Source: Desulfovibrio sp. A2 (lineage in GTDB: Bacteria; Desulfobacterota; Desulfovibrionia; Desulfovibrionales; Desulfovibrionaceae). Taken from it: a stretch of DNA of 64,000 bases. Positions within the stretch are counted from its first letter, which is position 1. Every line of letters begins with the position of its first letter. The stretch lies in NCBI RefSeq assembly GCF_000226255.1, contig NZ_AGFG01000061.1, positions 186,001 to 250,000 of the forward strand, written 5' to 3'. Shown here piece by piece: positions 1 to 9,419 of the stretch. The translations under genes and the position numbers were made by a program. The notes beneath the pieces are model-generated. The model made no database searches, had not been told where the DNA came from, and was given only the letters and a program-made list of their open reading frames with translations.

Positions 1-168
1 GACTACGTGGTCAACGCGTGCAACGGCCCCTCCATGATCGCCGACGGGCTGCTGGGCCGGGCGCGCAGGCGCATCCGCCAACTGGACGATCCCGTTCCGC
101 CGCTGCCGCGCTTTGCGCCGGTGGCCGATTACGAATCCTTCGGCGAACGCGAGATTCCCTATGCATGA
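1..168 (+). CDS. 3' end of an unrecognised gene
   Basis: The frame is open from the first base and stops at TGA 166-168, leaving the last 55 residues of a protein that begins outside the window. The tail starts DYVVNACNGPSMIADGL, continues with an arginine-rich stretch and ends FGEREIPYA. I do not recognise the family. No membrane segment is visible in this part. A strong hairpin terminator lies 55 bases after the stop, so this is the last gene of its transcription unit. The next gene faces the other way. Confidence 0.6.
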   Translation, partial: DYVVNACNGPSMIADGLLGRARRRIRQLDDPVPPLPRFAPVADYESFGEREIPYA

Positions 169-222
169 TGCGGGATGAGCGACGAACGTCCCCCTGCCGT
201 CGGCGGCACGGGGGCGTCATGC

Positions 223-247
223 AACGGCGGCTTCGGCCGCCGTTTTT
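223..247 (+). terminator. Rho-independent terminator
   Basis: A perfect 9-bp stem, AACGGCGGC and GCCGCCGTT, is closed by a UUCG tetraloop and followed by a run of five T. This is a textbook intrinsic terminator for the gene ending at 168. The A/T-rich ends of the stem may let it also work for the diguanylate cyclase gene arriving from the other side. Confidence 0.85.
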
Positions 248-306
248 CATGGGGGCAGGGGGGATGGGGAACGGCGCGGGGAGCGGGGCGCGTGGCCCCG
301 GACCGG

Positions 307-2196
307 CTAGGCGGCGTGCGGTTCGGGCACTGCCTGCACGTAGGGATGGAACTTGGTGTCGTCGTCCAGCATGTGGCGGGCCACCACCTCGTGGGCGATG
401 ACGCCCAGCGCCTCGCTCAGGGGCAACCCTGCGTTTTCGTAGCGCTCGGCCAGGTCGCCCGCCGCTTCCAGCAGGGTGGCGTGCAGTTCCGCGTGGTGCT
501 CCGCGTCGGGGTATCCACGGCTGCGCAGCATGGCCTCTTCGTCGCGGAAATGTTCGCCAAGGGCGGTGAGCAGTTCGTGGATGATGGCCAGACACGCCGC
601 GCGGGGGGCGTTGTCCAGAAAGGCGGCCAGCAGCCGGTTGACCATCTCGAACAGTTGGCGGTGCTGGGCGTCGATGCGCGCGTCGCCGCATTCGTAAGAG
701 CGGCTCCACGCCAGGCGCAGCAGTTCGCCCGGCAGGCGCAGTCCCTCGTGCGGGCAGACCAGCGGGGGCAGGGCGGTGGACACCGTGTTCCGCCCTTCGG
801 CCTTGGCCCGGTACAGGGCGCGGTCGGCCATTTCGATGATCTGGTCCGGCGCGGCGTTGCGGCCTCCGCGCACCGTGGCCACGCCCACGCTGACGGTGAC
901 GCGCCCGGCCGGGCCGTTGCCGGGGTGGGCCAGGCACAGGTCGGCCACGGCCCTGCGTATGCGTTCGGCCACCTGGGCCGCCCCCTGTTCCGGGGTGCCG
1001 GGCAGCACGCAGGCGAATTCTTCGCCGCCGTAGCGGGCCACCATGTCCGGCGCGCGGTGCACCACGGTGCGCAGGGCATGCGCCACCGCCTGCAGGCACG
1101 CATCGCCCGCGAGGTGCCCATGGGCGTCGTTGTAGGCCTTGAAGTGGTCCACATCGACCATGAGCAGCGACAGCACGTCCTCGGAGCGCTGGGCCCGGCG
1201 CAGTTCCGTCTCCAGCATGCTGTCGAGCCTGCTTCTGTTGGACAGTCCGGTCAGCGGGTCGCACAGGGCCTTTTGCCGCCACATCTCGCCAACGTTGCCC
1301 GCCGCCAGCAACTGGCGGTTGTGCAGGGCCACCCCCAGGGTCACCAGCGTGGTGCTGCACAGGAAGGTGGCCAGCAGGAAGGCCGCCTCGCCCATGCTGG
1401 GCATCTGGAACGGGCCGAACCCCGTGGTGCCGGAGTAGGCCAGGGCCGTCATGGAAGGGACTAGGGCCAGCATCAGCCCGTTGAGGCGGGCGTGGTAGGC
1501 CAGCAGCACCAGCAGGGGCATGATGAAATAGACGCACCCGCCATACCCGTTGAAGGACAGGGCGAGGGACAGCAGATTGCCGGTCAGCACGCCCGCCACC
1601 CAGCGGTATTCCTGATGGGTGGGGCGCGGTTGCGACGTCCAGGCCCGGTACAGGGGGTAGACCAGCAGTACGCCCAGGCTCACCGCCATGACCAGTGTGG
1701 CGAACAGGTGCCCGACCTCGCCTGGCGGCACGTAACCGCCCACGGCCTGCTGCGCCACGATGACCCCCGCCCCGGCCGACGCGGCGGGCAGGCACACCGT
1801 GAGCACGGCACGGAACAGGTCGGGCACGCTGTCGGGCGGCGCGGTGAAGACGCGCCGCAGGAGCATGGCGGCCATGCCGCCGGCAAGGGCGTCCGACGCG
1901 GCGGCGGACAGGGCGCAGGCAAGGGGCTGGGCGTGAAGCCCGGCGGGCCCGGCCAGCAGGGACACGGCCAGTGAAAGGACGGCGATGAGCGGCATGGCCT
2001 GCCACCCGGCGCGCAGGCACGCCACCATGGCCACGCCCGCGCCCAGGCGCAGCGCTGTCAGGTTGTGCGCGCCCAGGGCAAAGACGTTGGCGTCCAGCCA
2101 CGTGGCGGCGCAGTAAGCGGCAAGGGCGGCGAAAAGCCATGCGGGGCCTGCGGCGCGCAGGGAGGGCACGGGATTGCCGGGGGCTGGACGATCCAT
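307..2196 (-). CDS. Membrane diguanylate cyclase with C-terminal bacteriohemerythrin domain
   Basis: This 629-residue protein probably makes the second messenger c-di-GMP at the inner membrane. Roughly the first 300 residues hold about eight hydrophobic segments, resembling a MASE-type sensor. A GGDEF domain follows (about 310-480) with the active-site signature RYGGEEF near residue 388. An RxxD inhibitory site (RAPD) sits five residues before GGEEF, so product feedback is expected. The C-terminus (about 490-620) is a bacteriohemerythrin: DAQHRQLFE, HFRDEEAML, HHAELH and HMLDDD supply the usual His/Glu/Asp ligands of a di-iron O2 site. I infer that oxygen or redox state tunes cyclase activity. 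No clear Shine-Dalgarno precedes the ATG, so the exact start is less certain. Confidence 0.9.
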   Translation of the reverse strand: MDRPAPGNPVPSLRAAGPAWLFAALAAYCAATWLDANVFALGAHNLTALRLGAGVAMVACLRAGWQAMPLIAVLSLAVSLLAGPAGLHAQPLACALSAAASDALAGGMAAMLLRRVFTAPPDSVPDLFRAVLTVCLPAASAGAGVIVAQQAVGGYVPPGEVGHLFATLVMAVSLGVLLVYPLYRAWTSQPRPTHQEYRWVAGVLTGNLLSLALSFNGYGGCVYFIMPLLVLLAYHARLNGLMLALVPSMTALAYSGTTGFGPFQMPSMGEAAFLLATFLCSTTLVTLGVALHNRQLLAAGNVGEMWRQKALCDPLTGLSNRSRLDSMLETELRRAQRSEDVLSLLMVDVDHFKAYNDAHGHLAGDACLQAVAHALRTVVHRAPDMVARYGGEEFACVLPGTPEQGAAQVAERIRRAVADLCLAHPGNGPAGRVTVSVGVATVRGGRNAAPDQIIEMADRALYRAKAEGRNTVSTALPPLVCPHEGLRLPGELLRLAWSRSYECGDARIDAQHRQLFEMVNRLLAAFLDNAPRAACLAIIHELLTALGEHFRDEEAMLRSRGYPDAEHHAELHATLLEAAGDLAERYENAGLPLSEALGVIAHEVVARHMLDDDTKFHPYVQAVPEPHAA

Positions 2197-2445
2197 GACG
2201 GAAGGCTATACGCGATTTCCGGCACGCGGCAAGGTGGTGCAATGCCCCACCCCCGGCCCTTTCCGGGCCGCAGCGGTGCGCAAACGCGCTGCCGGGAGCC
2301 CCTTGTGGCCCCCGATGCGCGGGGAAAGGCGGGGGGAAGAGACCGGGCCGTGCGGAAATGGCCTGCGATGATGGTGTGTTGGGTGTGCATTCAAGACGGC
2401 GGGGGCAAGCCCCCATGTGGCATGCCTCCCACCCCCATGCCGCTG

Positions 2446-3138
2446 TCAGGGAACGCCCGATTCGCCGAGGTACACCGACGACACGGCGGGGATGGTCCGC
2501 ACCATCTGCACCAGGGCGTGCCAGTCCAGTTCCTCGTCGGTGGCAATGCGCACCACCAGGCGGCAGCGGTCCGTGGCGGCGTCGCACTCGTAGACGGAAA
2601 CCTGCACGTCCTCGCAGCCGAAGCCGTGCAGGGCGGCCACCACCGCGTCGAAGGGGGCGGACCCGCCCGGCGAGGACACGGTAAGGGTGTAGTAGCGCTG
2701 GGCATGGGCCGCCACCCGGTGCATCTGCGGCGACAGGTAGACGATGCCCGTCACCACCAGCGCCGTGCACAGGGCGGGCACGTACATGCCGACGCCCACG
2801 GAAAGCCCCACCCCGGTCACCACCCACAGCATGGTGGCCGTGGTCAACCCGCGCACCCGGCTCTTGCCCTTGAGAATGGCCCCGCCGCCGATGAAGCCGA
2901 TGCCCGACACGGCATACGAGGCCACGCGCGCGGCGTCTGCCTGGGCGATGGTGGCGATGTACAGCGAAAGCTGGCCCAGCAGGCAGGCGGCCACGGCCAC
3001 CAGCATGTTGGTGCGGAAACCGGCGGCCTGGCCCTTGCGTTCCCGCTCGTAGCCCACCAGCCCGCCGAACGCGGCGGATGCCGTCAGCCGGGCGAGGTCG
3101 GGCAGCAGGTCGTGGAATTGGGCGATGATTTCGTTCAT
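2446..3138 (-). CDS. MgtC/SapB family membrane protein
   Basis: This 230-residue inner-membrane protein fits the MgtC family. It has an N-terminal LARLTASAAFGGLVGYERE segment, the glycine-rich SGIGFIGGGAIL motif near residue 80, four to five hydrophobic helices up to about residue 150, and a soluble C-terminal part (about 160-230) like the ACT-type domain of longer MgtC proteins. Family members support growth at low magnesium and modulate membrane ATPase activity in pathogens. The role in a free-living anaerobe is not known from sequence. It lies upstream of the diguanylate cyclase on the same strand but is separated by 249 bases, so co-transcription is uncertain. Confidence 0.88.
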   Translation of the reverse strand: MNEIIAQFHDLLPDLARLTASAAFGGLVGYERERKGQAAGFRTNMLVAVAACLLGQLSLYIATIAQADAARVASYAVSGIGFIGGGAILKGKSRVRGLTTATMLWVVTGVGLSVGVGMYVPALCTALVVTGIVYLSPQMHRVAAHAQRYYTLTVSSPGGSAPFDAVVAALHGFGCEDVQVSVYECDAATDRCRLVVRIATDEELDWHALVQMVRTIPAVSSVYLGESGVP

Positions 3139-3292
3139 GACGCGCGGCCTTGCGAAAGGTGCCCCCGGAGGGTGATGGCGCGTGCGGCGCGAACCGGCGG
3201 TGGCGCGAAAATGCGTTGCGCTGGCTGGCGGTTGGGGGATGTCCGCCCATGCAACCTACGCCCGGCTGGGGGCGCTGTCCAGCCGGTGGGGG

Positions 3293-4582
3293 CTACCCCC
3301 GCAGTTGCAGGAACACCAGCCGGTCCAGCACGTCCAGCAGTTCCGCGTACAGGCCGCCGCTGGCCATGGGCGGGCCGAACAGGGCGGCGCGCTGTTCCTT
3401 CAGGCTCTGGCGCGAGACGGTTTCCGGAAAGGTCTTGGACAGGGTCATGGCCAGCCGTTCGGCCAGCAGGTAGCCGGTGACGCCCTTGTGGAACAGGGCC
3501 AGCCGTTCGAGAAAGTCTGCCTTGCGGGCGTGCCAGTAGTCCTCTGCGGCGGGCGTGGGCGGGGTGGACACGGCGGTGCATACCGCCGCGTGCAGGTTGT
3601 TCAGGTTGGCGCCGGGTATGCCCGCGCGCCAGCCGATGAGCCACGAATTGCGCCGGAAGAACAGGCAGTGGTTGATGCCGATGGTCACGATGTCGTCGAA
3701 CAGCGCGCGGGCGCGCAGCAGGCCGTCGTCGTGCCAGCGGGCGGGCAGGGCGTCCAGTTCCCACGCGGGCACCAGCGGGTTCGTGGCGCGCAGGCCGCAG
3801 GAGGGGGTAGCGGGGACGCCGGGGACTCCGGGAGAGTGCGGGCCGTCGGTCAGCCGTTCCACCAGGTGCGCCAGCCACAGGTTGGCCTCTGGCGATTCCG
3901 GCGTTTCCAGGTGGGTGTAGCTGAGGGTGTAGCTGCCTGCATCGTACCTGCCATGCAGGATGCACGGCTGCCCGGCCAGAAAGGTGGGCCGCAGGCGGAT
4001 GCCGTACAGGTCTTCCCATTCGGCGAAGGTGCCGGGGGGCAGGGTGTCCAGCGGCAGGTCGGCCACCCAGAAGTCGCCGCCCGGCTCTGTGTAGCGGGCC
4101 AGTATTTCCACGTCGTGGCCGTCTTCCGGCGCGAAGCGGCCGGGCCACCATACCGGCAGGGCGGGGGAGGCCGAAAGGTCGGCGGGGGTCAGCGGGTGCC
4201 CGGCGCTGACGGCTGCATGCACATGGCCGGACACGAAATGCTGCATGCGGTCGGTGAACGACGCGCGCGACCACGGGCACAGCCCCAGGCCGTGCTCGCC
4301 GGTAAGGCCAAGGCCCGCGCCGCCGCAGAAGCCAAGGTAGCGGCCCCCCCCGGCCACGTAGTCGCGCACGGCCTGCATGCCGGTTTCGCCCAGCACGTCG
4401 GCCTTGAGGCGGGCGGTGCCGCCGGGCACCAGCAGCAGGGCGGGGGGATTGCGGGAAAGCAGGCCGTCGGCTATCTCTTGCGCCCGCACCAGCCGGTACG
4501 GCAGGCCCATGCTCTCTACCGCACGCCAGGCCAGCAGCCCCCAGACGTGGGATTCGTCCCAAAGTATGTGAAGGGTTGACAT
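3293..4582 (-). CDS. BPL_N-domain (glutamine-amidotransferase-like) protein
   Basis: The protein is about 429 residues. Its first 240 residues resemble the N-terminal domain of large biotin-protein ligases, a class I glutamine-amidotransferase fold: LLLVPGGTARLKADVL, GGGRYLGFCGGAGLGL with a nucleophile-elbow-like Cys, and a later YDAGSYTLSYTHLETPE segment. The C-terminal 180 residues match nothing I recognise. No biotin-ligase catalytic domain is attached, so this is not BirA. I chose the ATG at 4582 because it follows GGCAGAGAG; an ATG five codons upstream (4597) is in frame but lacks a ribosome site. It diverges from valS. Function unknown. Confidence 0.7.
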   Translation of the reverse strand: MSTLHILWDESHVWGLLAWRAVESMGLPYRLVRAQEIADGLLSRNPPALLLVPGGTARLKADVLGETGMQAVRDYVAGGGRYLGFCGGAGLGLTGEHGLGLCPWSRASFTDRMQHFVSGHVHAAVSAGHPLTPADLSASPALPVWWPGRFAPEDGHDVEILARYTEPGGDFWVADLPLDTLPPGTFAEWEDLYGIRLRPTFLAGQPCILHGRYDAGSYTLSYTHLETPESPEANLWLAHLVERLTDGPHSPGVPGVPATPSCGLRATNPLVPAWELDALPARWHDDGLLRARALFDDIVTIGINHCLFFRRNSWLIGWRAGIPGANLNNLHAAVCTAVSTPPTPAAEDYWHARKADFLERLALFHKGVTGYLLAERLAMTLSKTFPETVSRQSLKEQRAALFGPPMASGGLYAELLDVLDRLVFLQLRG

Positions 4583-4782
4583 CTCTCTGCCGCTCATTAG
4601 GGTGGGGAAGCCGTTTTACCGGGGGCATCGCCGGGCCTTGCCGTCATGACGAAACGTCCGCGCGGCATGCCCGGCGCGGCGTTTAGCCCGTGCCCGTGGC
4701 CGTCGCGGATGGCCGTCGCGGGCCGCCGCGCGCATCGCCCGCCGGTGCGGCACCCTACATCATCTTTTCCGGAGATTACAAC

Positions 4783-7434
4783 ATGTCGGACAATGCGCTG
4801 CCCAAGGGCTACGAGCCTCGGGACGTCGAATCCCGCTGGCGTGCCCACTGGGAGGGGAACAACACCTTCACCCCCGACCTGGACGCCCCCGGCGAACCCT
4901 TCTCCATCGTCATACCGCCGCCCAACGTCACCGGGGCCCTGCACATGGGCCACGCCCTCAACCTGACCATCCAGGACATCCTGTGCCGCCATGCCCGCCA
5001 GAAGGGCAAGAAGGTGCTGTGGGTGCCGGGCACCGACCACGCGGGCATCGCCACCCAGAACGTGGTGGAACGCGGGCTGGCCAAGGAAGGCAAGGGCCGC
5101 CACGACCTGGGCCGCGAGAAGTTCATCGAGCGGGTATGGGAATGGCGCGAGGAGTACGGCACCCGCATCCTGAACCAGATCCGCGCCATGGGCGCATCCG
5201 TGGATTGGACGCGCGAGCGCTTCACCATGGACGAGGGCCTTTCGCGCGCGGTGCGCCAGGTGTTCGTGAAGCTGTACGACGACGGCCTGATCTACAAGGG
5301 CGACTACATCATCAACTGGTGCAACCGCTGCCACACCGCCCTGGCCGATGACGAAGTGGATCACCTGCCGCGCAAGGACCACCTGTGGCAGGTGCGTTAC
5401 CCGCTGGCCGACGGCAGCGGCGAACTGGTCATCGCCACCACCCGGCCGGAAACCATGTTCGGCGACACCGCCGTGTGCGTGCACCCCGAGGACGAGCGCT
5501 ACACCGCCTTCATCGGCAAGAAGGTGAAGCTGCCCCTGACCGACCGCGAGATTCCGGTCATCGCCGACAACTACGTGGACCGCGAATTCGGCACCGGCGC
5601 GCTGAAGGTAACCCCCTCGCACGACCACAACGACTGGGAACTGGGGCACCGCCACAAGCTGGAATTCCTGCAGGTCATCGACGAGGACGGCGTGATGAAC
5701 GAACACGCCGGCATCTACGCGGGCCTGACCAAGGAAGAATGCCGCAAGCGCGCGGTGGCCGACCTGGAAACGCAGGGCTACCTGGTCAAGGTCGAGGAAC
5801 TGGACCACAGCGTGGGCCACTGCTACCGCTGCAAGTCGGTCATCGAGCCGCACGTGTCCACGCAATGGTTCGTGGCGGCCAGCAAGATGGCCCCGCGCGC
5901 CCGCGCCGCCGTGCCCGCCGCCACGCAGATCTTTCCCGACAACTGGGAAAAGACCTACTTCAACTGGCTGGACAACATCCGCGACTGGTGCATCAGCCGC
6001 CAGATATGGTGGGGCCACCGCATTCCCGCGTGGACCTGCGGCGACTGCGGCAAGCTCATCGTGGCCGTGGACGCGCCGGAGCGCTGTTCCTGCGGTTCCG
6101 CCAACCTGACCCAGGACGAGGATGTGCTGGACACGTGGTTCTCGTCCGCGCTGTGGCCGTTCTCGACCATGGGCTGGCCGGATGACACCCGCGAACTGAA
6201 GACCTTCTACCCCACCTCGGTGCTGGTCACCGGCTTCGACATCCTGTTCTTCTGGGTGGCCCGCATGATGATGATGGGGCTGCACTTCATGGACGAGGTG
6301 CCGTTCCGCCACGTGTACATCCACGCCCTGGTGCGCGACGCCGAAGGCCGCAAGATGTCCAAGTCCACGGGCAACGTCATCGACCCGCTGGAAATGATCG
6401 ACAAGTACGGCACCGACTCGCTGCGCTTCACTCTGGCGGCCTTCGCGGCCATGGGGCGCGACATCAAGCTGAGCGAGGAGCGCATCGAGGGCTACCGCCA
6501 CTTCGTCAACAAGCTGTGGAACGCCGCGCGCTTCGCGCTGATGAACCTGCCCGACGACGAAGCGCCCGCCCCGGTGGACCTGGACACCGTGCAGGGGCTG
6601 CACCACCGCTGGATTCTGCACCGGCTGGAAGAGATGAAGGAATCCACCGACGCCGCCATCGTGGGCTACCGCTTCAACGATGCGGCGCAGGGGCTGTACC
6701 GGTTCATCTGGAACGAGTTCTGCGACTGGTACCTGGAACTCATCAAGCCCGACATGCAGGCAGGCGGCGAGCGCAAGGCCGCGGCGCAGCATGTGCTGCT
6801 CACCGTGCTGCGCGAAACGCTGACCCTGCTGCACCCCATCATGCCGTTCATCACGTCCGAGATATGGGCGGCCCTGCCCGGCAACGCGGGCACCGACCTT
6901 GCCGTGCAGCCCTTCCCCGCCGCGCGCCCCGGCTGTGTCAAGGCAGAGGACGCCGCGCGCATGGAACTGGTGCAGGGCGTCATCGGCGCGGTGCGCACCA
7001 TCCGGGCCGAACTGAACATCGCCCCCTCGCTGCGCCTGACCGCGCTGGTGCGCACGGCCAATGAACATGACCGTCAGGTGCTGGAAGAAAACCGCCAGAT
7101 GCTGCTGGTGCTGGCCCGGCTGGAAAACGCCGAGTTCGGCCCGGCCATCGAGGCGCCCAGGGCATCCGCCAGCAACGTGGTGTCCGGCAACGAGGTCATC
7201 GTGCCGCTGACCGGCGCGGTGGACTTCGAGGCGGAGCTTGCCCGCCTGGACAAGGAACTGGGCAAGATCGAGAAGGACCTGGTGCAGGTGAACAAGAAGC
7301 TGGCCAACGAGAGCTTCGTGGACAAGGCCCCCGCAGAGGTGGTGGCCAAGGAGCGCGCCCGCGCCGGTGAACTGGCCGACGCCAAGGCCAAGCTGGAGGC
7401 GTTGCAGCAGCGGTTCCGCGAGGCCATCGCGTAA
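4783..7434 (+). CDS. valS: Valyl-tRNA synthetase
   Basis: This class I aminoacyl-tRNA synthetase charges tRNA-Val. The 883-residue chain has every landmark: PPPNVTGALHMGHAL with the HIGH-type motif at residues 54-57, the CP1 editing insert (TTRPETMFGDTAV, GTGALKVTPSHD), the WWGHRIP segment, KMSKS at 524-528, and a C-terminal coiled coil (about 815-883) rich in Lys/Glu/Leu that contacts the tRNA. Length matches bacterial ValRS. The start is fixed by CCGGAG eight bases before ATG; an in-frame upstream extension has no family counterpart. Two hairpins follow the stop, so it is probably transcribed alone. Confidence 0.98.
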   Translation: MSDNALPKGYEPRDVESRWRAHWEGNNTFTPDLDAPGEPFSIVIPPPNVTGALHMGHALNLTIQDILCRHARQKGKKVLWVPGTDHAGIATQNVVERGLAKEGKGRHDLGREKFIERVWEWREEYGTRILNQIRAMGASVDWTRERFTMDEGLSRAVRQVFVKLYDDGLIYKGDYIINWCNRCHTALADDEVDHLPRKDHLWQVRYPLADGSGELVIATTRPETMFGDTAVCVHPEDERYTAFIGKKVKLPLTDREIPVIADNYVDREFGTGALKVTPSHDHNDWELGHRHKLEFLQVIDEDGVMNEHAGIYAGLTKEECRKRAVADLETQGYLVKVEELDHSVGHCYRCKSVIEPHVSTQWFVAASKMAPRARAAVPAATQIFPDNWEKTYFNWLDNIRDWCISRQIWWGHRIPAWTCGDCGKLIVAVDAPERCSCGSANLTQDEDVLDTWFSSALWPFSTMGWPDDTRELKTFYPTSVLVTGFDILFFWVARMMMMGLHFMDEVPFRHVYIHALVRDAEGRKMSKSTGNVIDPLEMIDKYGTDSLRFTLAAFAAMGRDIKLSEERIEGYRHFVNKLWNAARFALMNLPDDEAPAPVDLDTVQGLHHRWILHRLEEMKESTDAAIVGYRFNDAAQGLYRFIWNEFCDWYLELIKPDMQAGGERKAAAQHVLLTVLRETLTLLHPIMPFITSEIWAALPGNAGTDLAVQPFPAARPGCVKAEDAARMELVQGVIGAVRTIRAELNIAPSLRLTALVRTANEHDRQVLEENRQMLLVLARLENAEFGPAIEAPRASASNVVSGNEVIVPLTGAVDFEAELARLDKELGKIEKDLVQVNKKLANESFVDKAPAEVVAKERARAGELADAKAKLEALQQRFREAIA

Positions 7435-7446
7435 GCACCCCGCGCC

Positions 7447-7476
7447 GCCCGCTCTGCCCGATCTGGCAGAGCGGGC
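7447..7476. terminator. Hairpin directly downstream of valS
   Basis: A 12-bp perfect inverted repeat (GCCCGCTCTGCC / GGCAGAGCGGGC) with a six-base loop begins 13 bases after the valS stop. It has no T-run, so it may act as an RNA-stabilising stem or as a partner to the stronger terminator that follows. Confidence 0.5.
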
Positions 7477-7493
7477 GATTGATGGATATGCAG

Positions 7494-7525
7494 ACGCCGC
7501 GCCGGGCAACCGGCGCGGCGTTTTT
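7494..7525 (+). terminator. Rho-independent terminator of valS
   Basis: A 12-bp stem (ACGCCGCGCCGG / CCGGCGCGGCGT) closed by a GCAA tetraloop runs into TTTTT. This is the main terminator for valS. It stands before the end of the converging 65-residue gene. Confidence 0.9.
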
Positions 7526-7562
7526 GCGTGGGGGGGGCAAGGCGCGCGGGTGCGGTGGGCAG

Positions 7563-7760
7563 CTAGTTTTCGGCGAGGGATCCCGGAATTTCCGCGCAGG
7601 GGCAACCTTCACCGTACAGGAATTCCATCAGCAGACGGCCGTTGCGGTTCACGATGCGGATGCAGGCGAGGTCGGCGTCGGTGCCGCGGATATGCACCAG
7701 CTTGCCGATCTGCTCGTTGGAAAGATCCGTGATGTCGCGGTACTTGCAGGTGCAGGGCAT
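7563..7760 (-). CDS. Small conserved-looking protein with CxC motifs
   Basis: This 65-residue cytoplasmic protein begins MPCTCKYRDITDLS and carries a second Cys pair near the end (GCPCAEIP). The two CxC pairs could bind a metal or form disulfides, but I do not recognise a family. The ATG follows GGAGGGAAC at good spacing, which supports real translation. It starts 13 bases after the stop of the large lipoprotein gene upstream, so the two are very likely one operon. Its stop converges on the valS terminators. Confidence 0.65.
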   Translation of the reverse strand: MPCTCKYRDITDLSNEQIGKLVHIRGTDADLACIRIVNRNGRLLMEFLYGEGCPCAEIPGSLAEN

Positions 7761-7773
7761 GTTCCCTCCGGGG

Positions 7774-9237
7774 CTATCTCGCCGTTGCCGTATTCATGGT
7801 GTACCGGCAGGCAGTGTCGAGAATCGCCATATTCGTGTTGTCCGGGTCGTTGAGGAAAAAGTCGGTTTCCACGGAAACGTAGCGGTCAAGGAACGCGCCC
7901 AGATGCCCCTGTGTGCGGGCCTGTTCGTACTGGGCCGGAGAGAACTGGCCGAACAGCGCTTCGGGCAGGTGCTCGGCCATGCGCGAGATGAAGTGCGCCC
8001 GGACATCCGGCGTCAGCTTCATGTACCGATCGCGGCAGGCGGTGTAATTGCGCTGCGCTGGCGGAACCGCTTCCTGGGCATCGACGGGCTTGGCGACGCC
8101 GTTGGCCAGCGCCTCGCGGGTCAGGCTGGGGGGGCCGATCCGCCCATCGGACAGCACGGGCACATCGAAGGCGATGTACCCGATGACCAGGGGCCGCTCG
8201 AAGGTTTCGCGCAGGGCCACGCTGCGCGATGTCGCCAACTGGAACGCCACCGCGCCGCGCGGCATTGCGGCGGTCTTGGCCAGGGTGGCGTTGACCTTGT
8301 CCGTCAGGGTGGTGAGTTGCCCGTCCCCGGTGCTGCCCGCAGTTTGGGGAGCCGCACCGGCATCAACATCCTGTGCCTTTCCTGCCGCCAGCGCGCCGCC
8401 GAAGCTGCCATCGCTCTGGATGCCCACATCCACGGCGCCGGTCAGGTAGACCCGGTTCACCACGCGCAAATAGATGGGAGTGGGGAAATGGGCCTGCACG
8501 AGGTAGCGGAGGCTCGCCTGCACGTCACGACGGTTCGCCCAGTTGCGCAGGATGTCGTCCATGGATTGCAGTTGCAGGCCGTAGGTGAAGGCGTCCTTGA
8601 TGATGACCTGGCCGCTGGCCTTGCTGCCCGCGAGAAGGCCGAGCGCCATCGGCAGCCCGCTGATGGGCACGGCAAGGTCCAACTTGCCGCCCGCATCCAC
8701 CGAAAAACTGTAAGCGGGAAAGAAGGCCAACGGCAGGGTGGCGTTGGCGAACCCTTCGGTCAGCGCATCGGCCCGCGCGGATAGCGTGTCGGGCGGCATT
8801 GCGCCGCTGCCGCCGGAATCTGCGGGTTGCGTCGTGTTGGAGGCAGGCTTGCCGATGGACATGGCTTCCGCGCTGTCCCTGCGGGGCACGGGGTGGGGCA
8901 CCCTGGCAAAGGGATGGGCGAGGAATGTGGGCACGTACCCCATGGAGTAGTGCAGGCGGATGAGGTAAGGATCAAGGCGCTGGTACGACTGATCCAACGG
9001 CAGGTAGCCCTTGGCTTTGTACTCCTTGGCCTGTTCGGGCAGGGGTTGGGTTACCAGGAACACGTCTCCCGGTTCCAGGTCCTCGCGCGGCGGGTAGACG
9101 GGGATGACTTGGCTTGCGCGGATGGTCATGCACCAATCGCTGGCCACCGACTCCACCTGCCTGTACCGTGCGTGGCCGCATCCTGCCGCCAGCAGGGCCA
9201 GCCCGAGCAACACCCCGTACCGTAGTCTGTGCCGCAT
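7774..9237 (-). CDS. Large outer-membrane-type lipoprotein, unknown function
   Basis: The 487-residue product starts MRHRLRYGVLLGLALL and has a lipobox LAAGC, so it should be lipidated on the Cys near residue 20 and anchored to a membrane facing the periplasm. The mature part has no recognised domain. A Ser/Gly/Ala-rich linker lies near the middle, followed by a mixed region that includes TDKVNATLAKTAAM. The start is set by AAGGAGG just upstream and by the signal peptide; a longer frame reaches back to 9417 but would bury the signal sequence. It is co-directional with the following 65-residue gene, 13 bases apart. The upstream spacer is shared with the divergent DUF3795 gene. Confidence 0.75.
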   Translation of the reverse strand: MRHRLRYGVLLGLALLAAGCGHARYRQVESVASDWCMTIRASQVIPVYPPREDLEPGDVFLVTQPLPEQAKEYKAKGYLPLDQSYQRLDPYLIRLHYSMGYVPTFLAHPFARVPHPVPRRDSAEAMSIGKPASNTTQPADSGGSGAMPPDTLSARADALTEGFANATLPLAFFPAYSFSVDAGGKLDLAVPISGLPMALGLLAGSKASGQVIIKDAFTYGLQLQSMDDILRNWANRRDVQASLRYLVQAHFPTPIYLRVVNRVYLTGAVDVGIQSDGSFGGALAAGKAQDVDAGAAPQTAGSTGDGQLTTLTDKVNATLAKTAAMPRGAVAFQLATSRSVALRETFERPLVIGYIAFDVPVLSDGRIGPPSLTREALANGVAKPVDAQEAVPPAQRNYTACRDRYMKLTPDVRAHFISRMAEHLPEALFGQFSPAQYEQARTQGHLGAFLDRYVSVETDFFLNDPDNTNMAILDTACRYTMNTATAR

Positions 9238-9419
9238 GGAGTCCTCCTTGGTGAGAAAGGGGGACGCCGGCCTTTTCCGGCATCTATGCGCCGATTCGCA
9301 TGGCGAATATCGTTTTGCAATTAGAATGTGGGCGTGGGCAAGATATCTCCGGCCGTCTGTCGACGCACATGGTTTTTCTGTAATATTTCGCACTACATGA
9401 TGGACTTCGAGGAACACCC

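Noticed and set aside
4597..7605. A 1002-codon open frame on the minus strand across valS
   Set aside because: It is antisense to a fully conserved valyl-tRNA synthetase, is His/Gly/Arg/Gln-rich, and has no motif; it is a third-position GC shadow.
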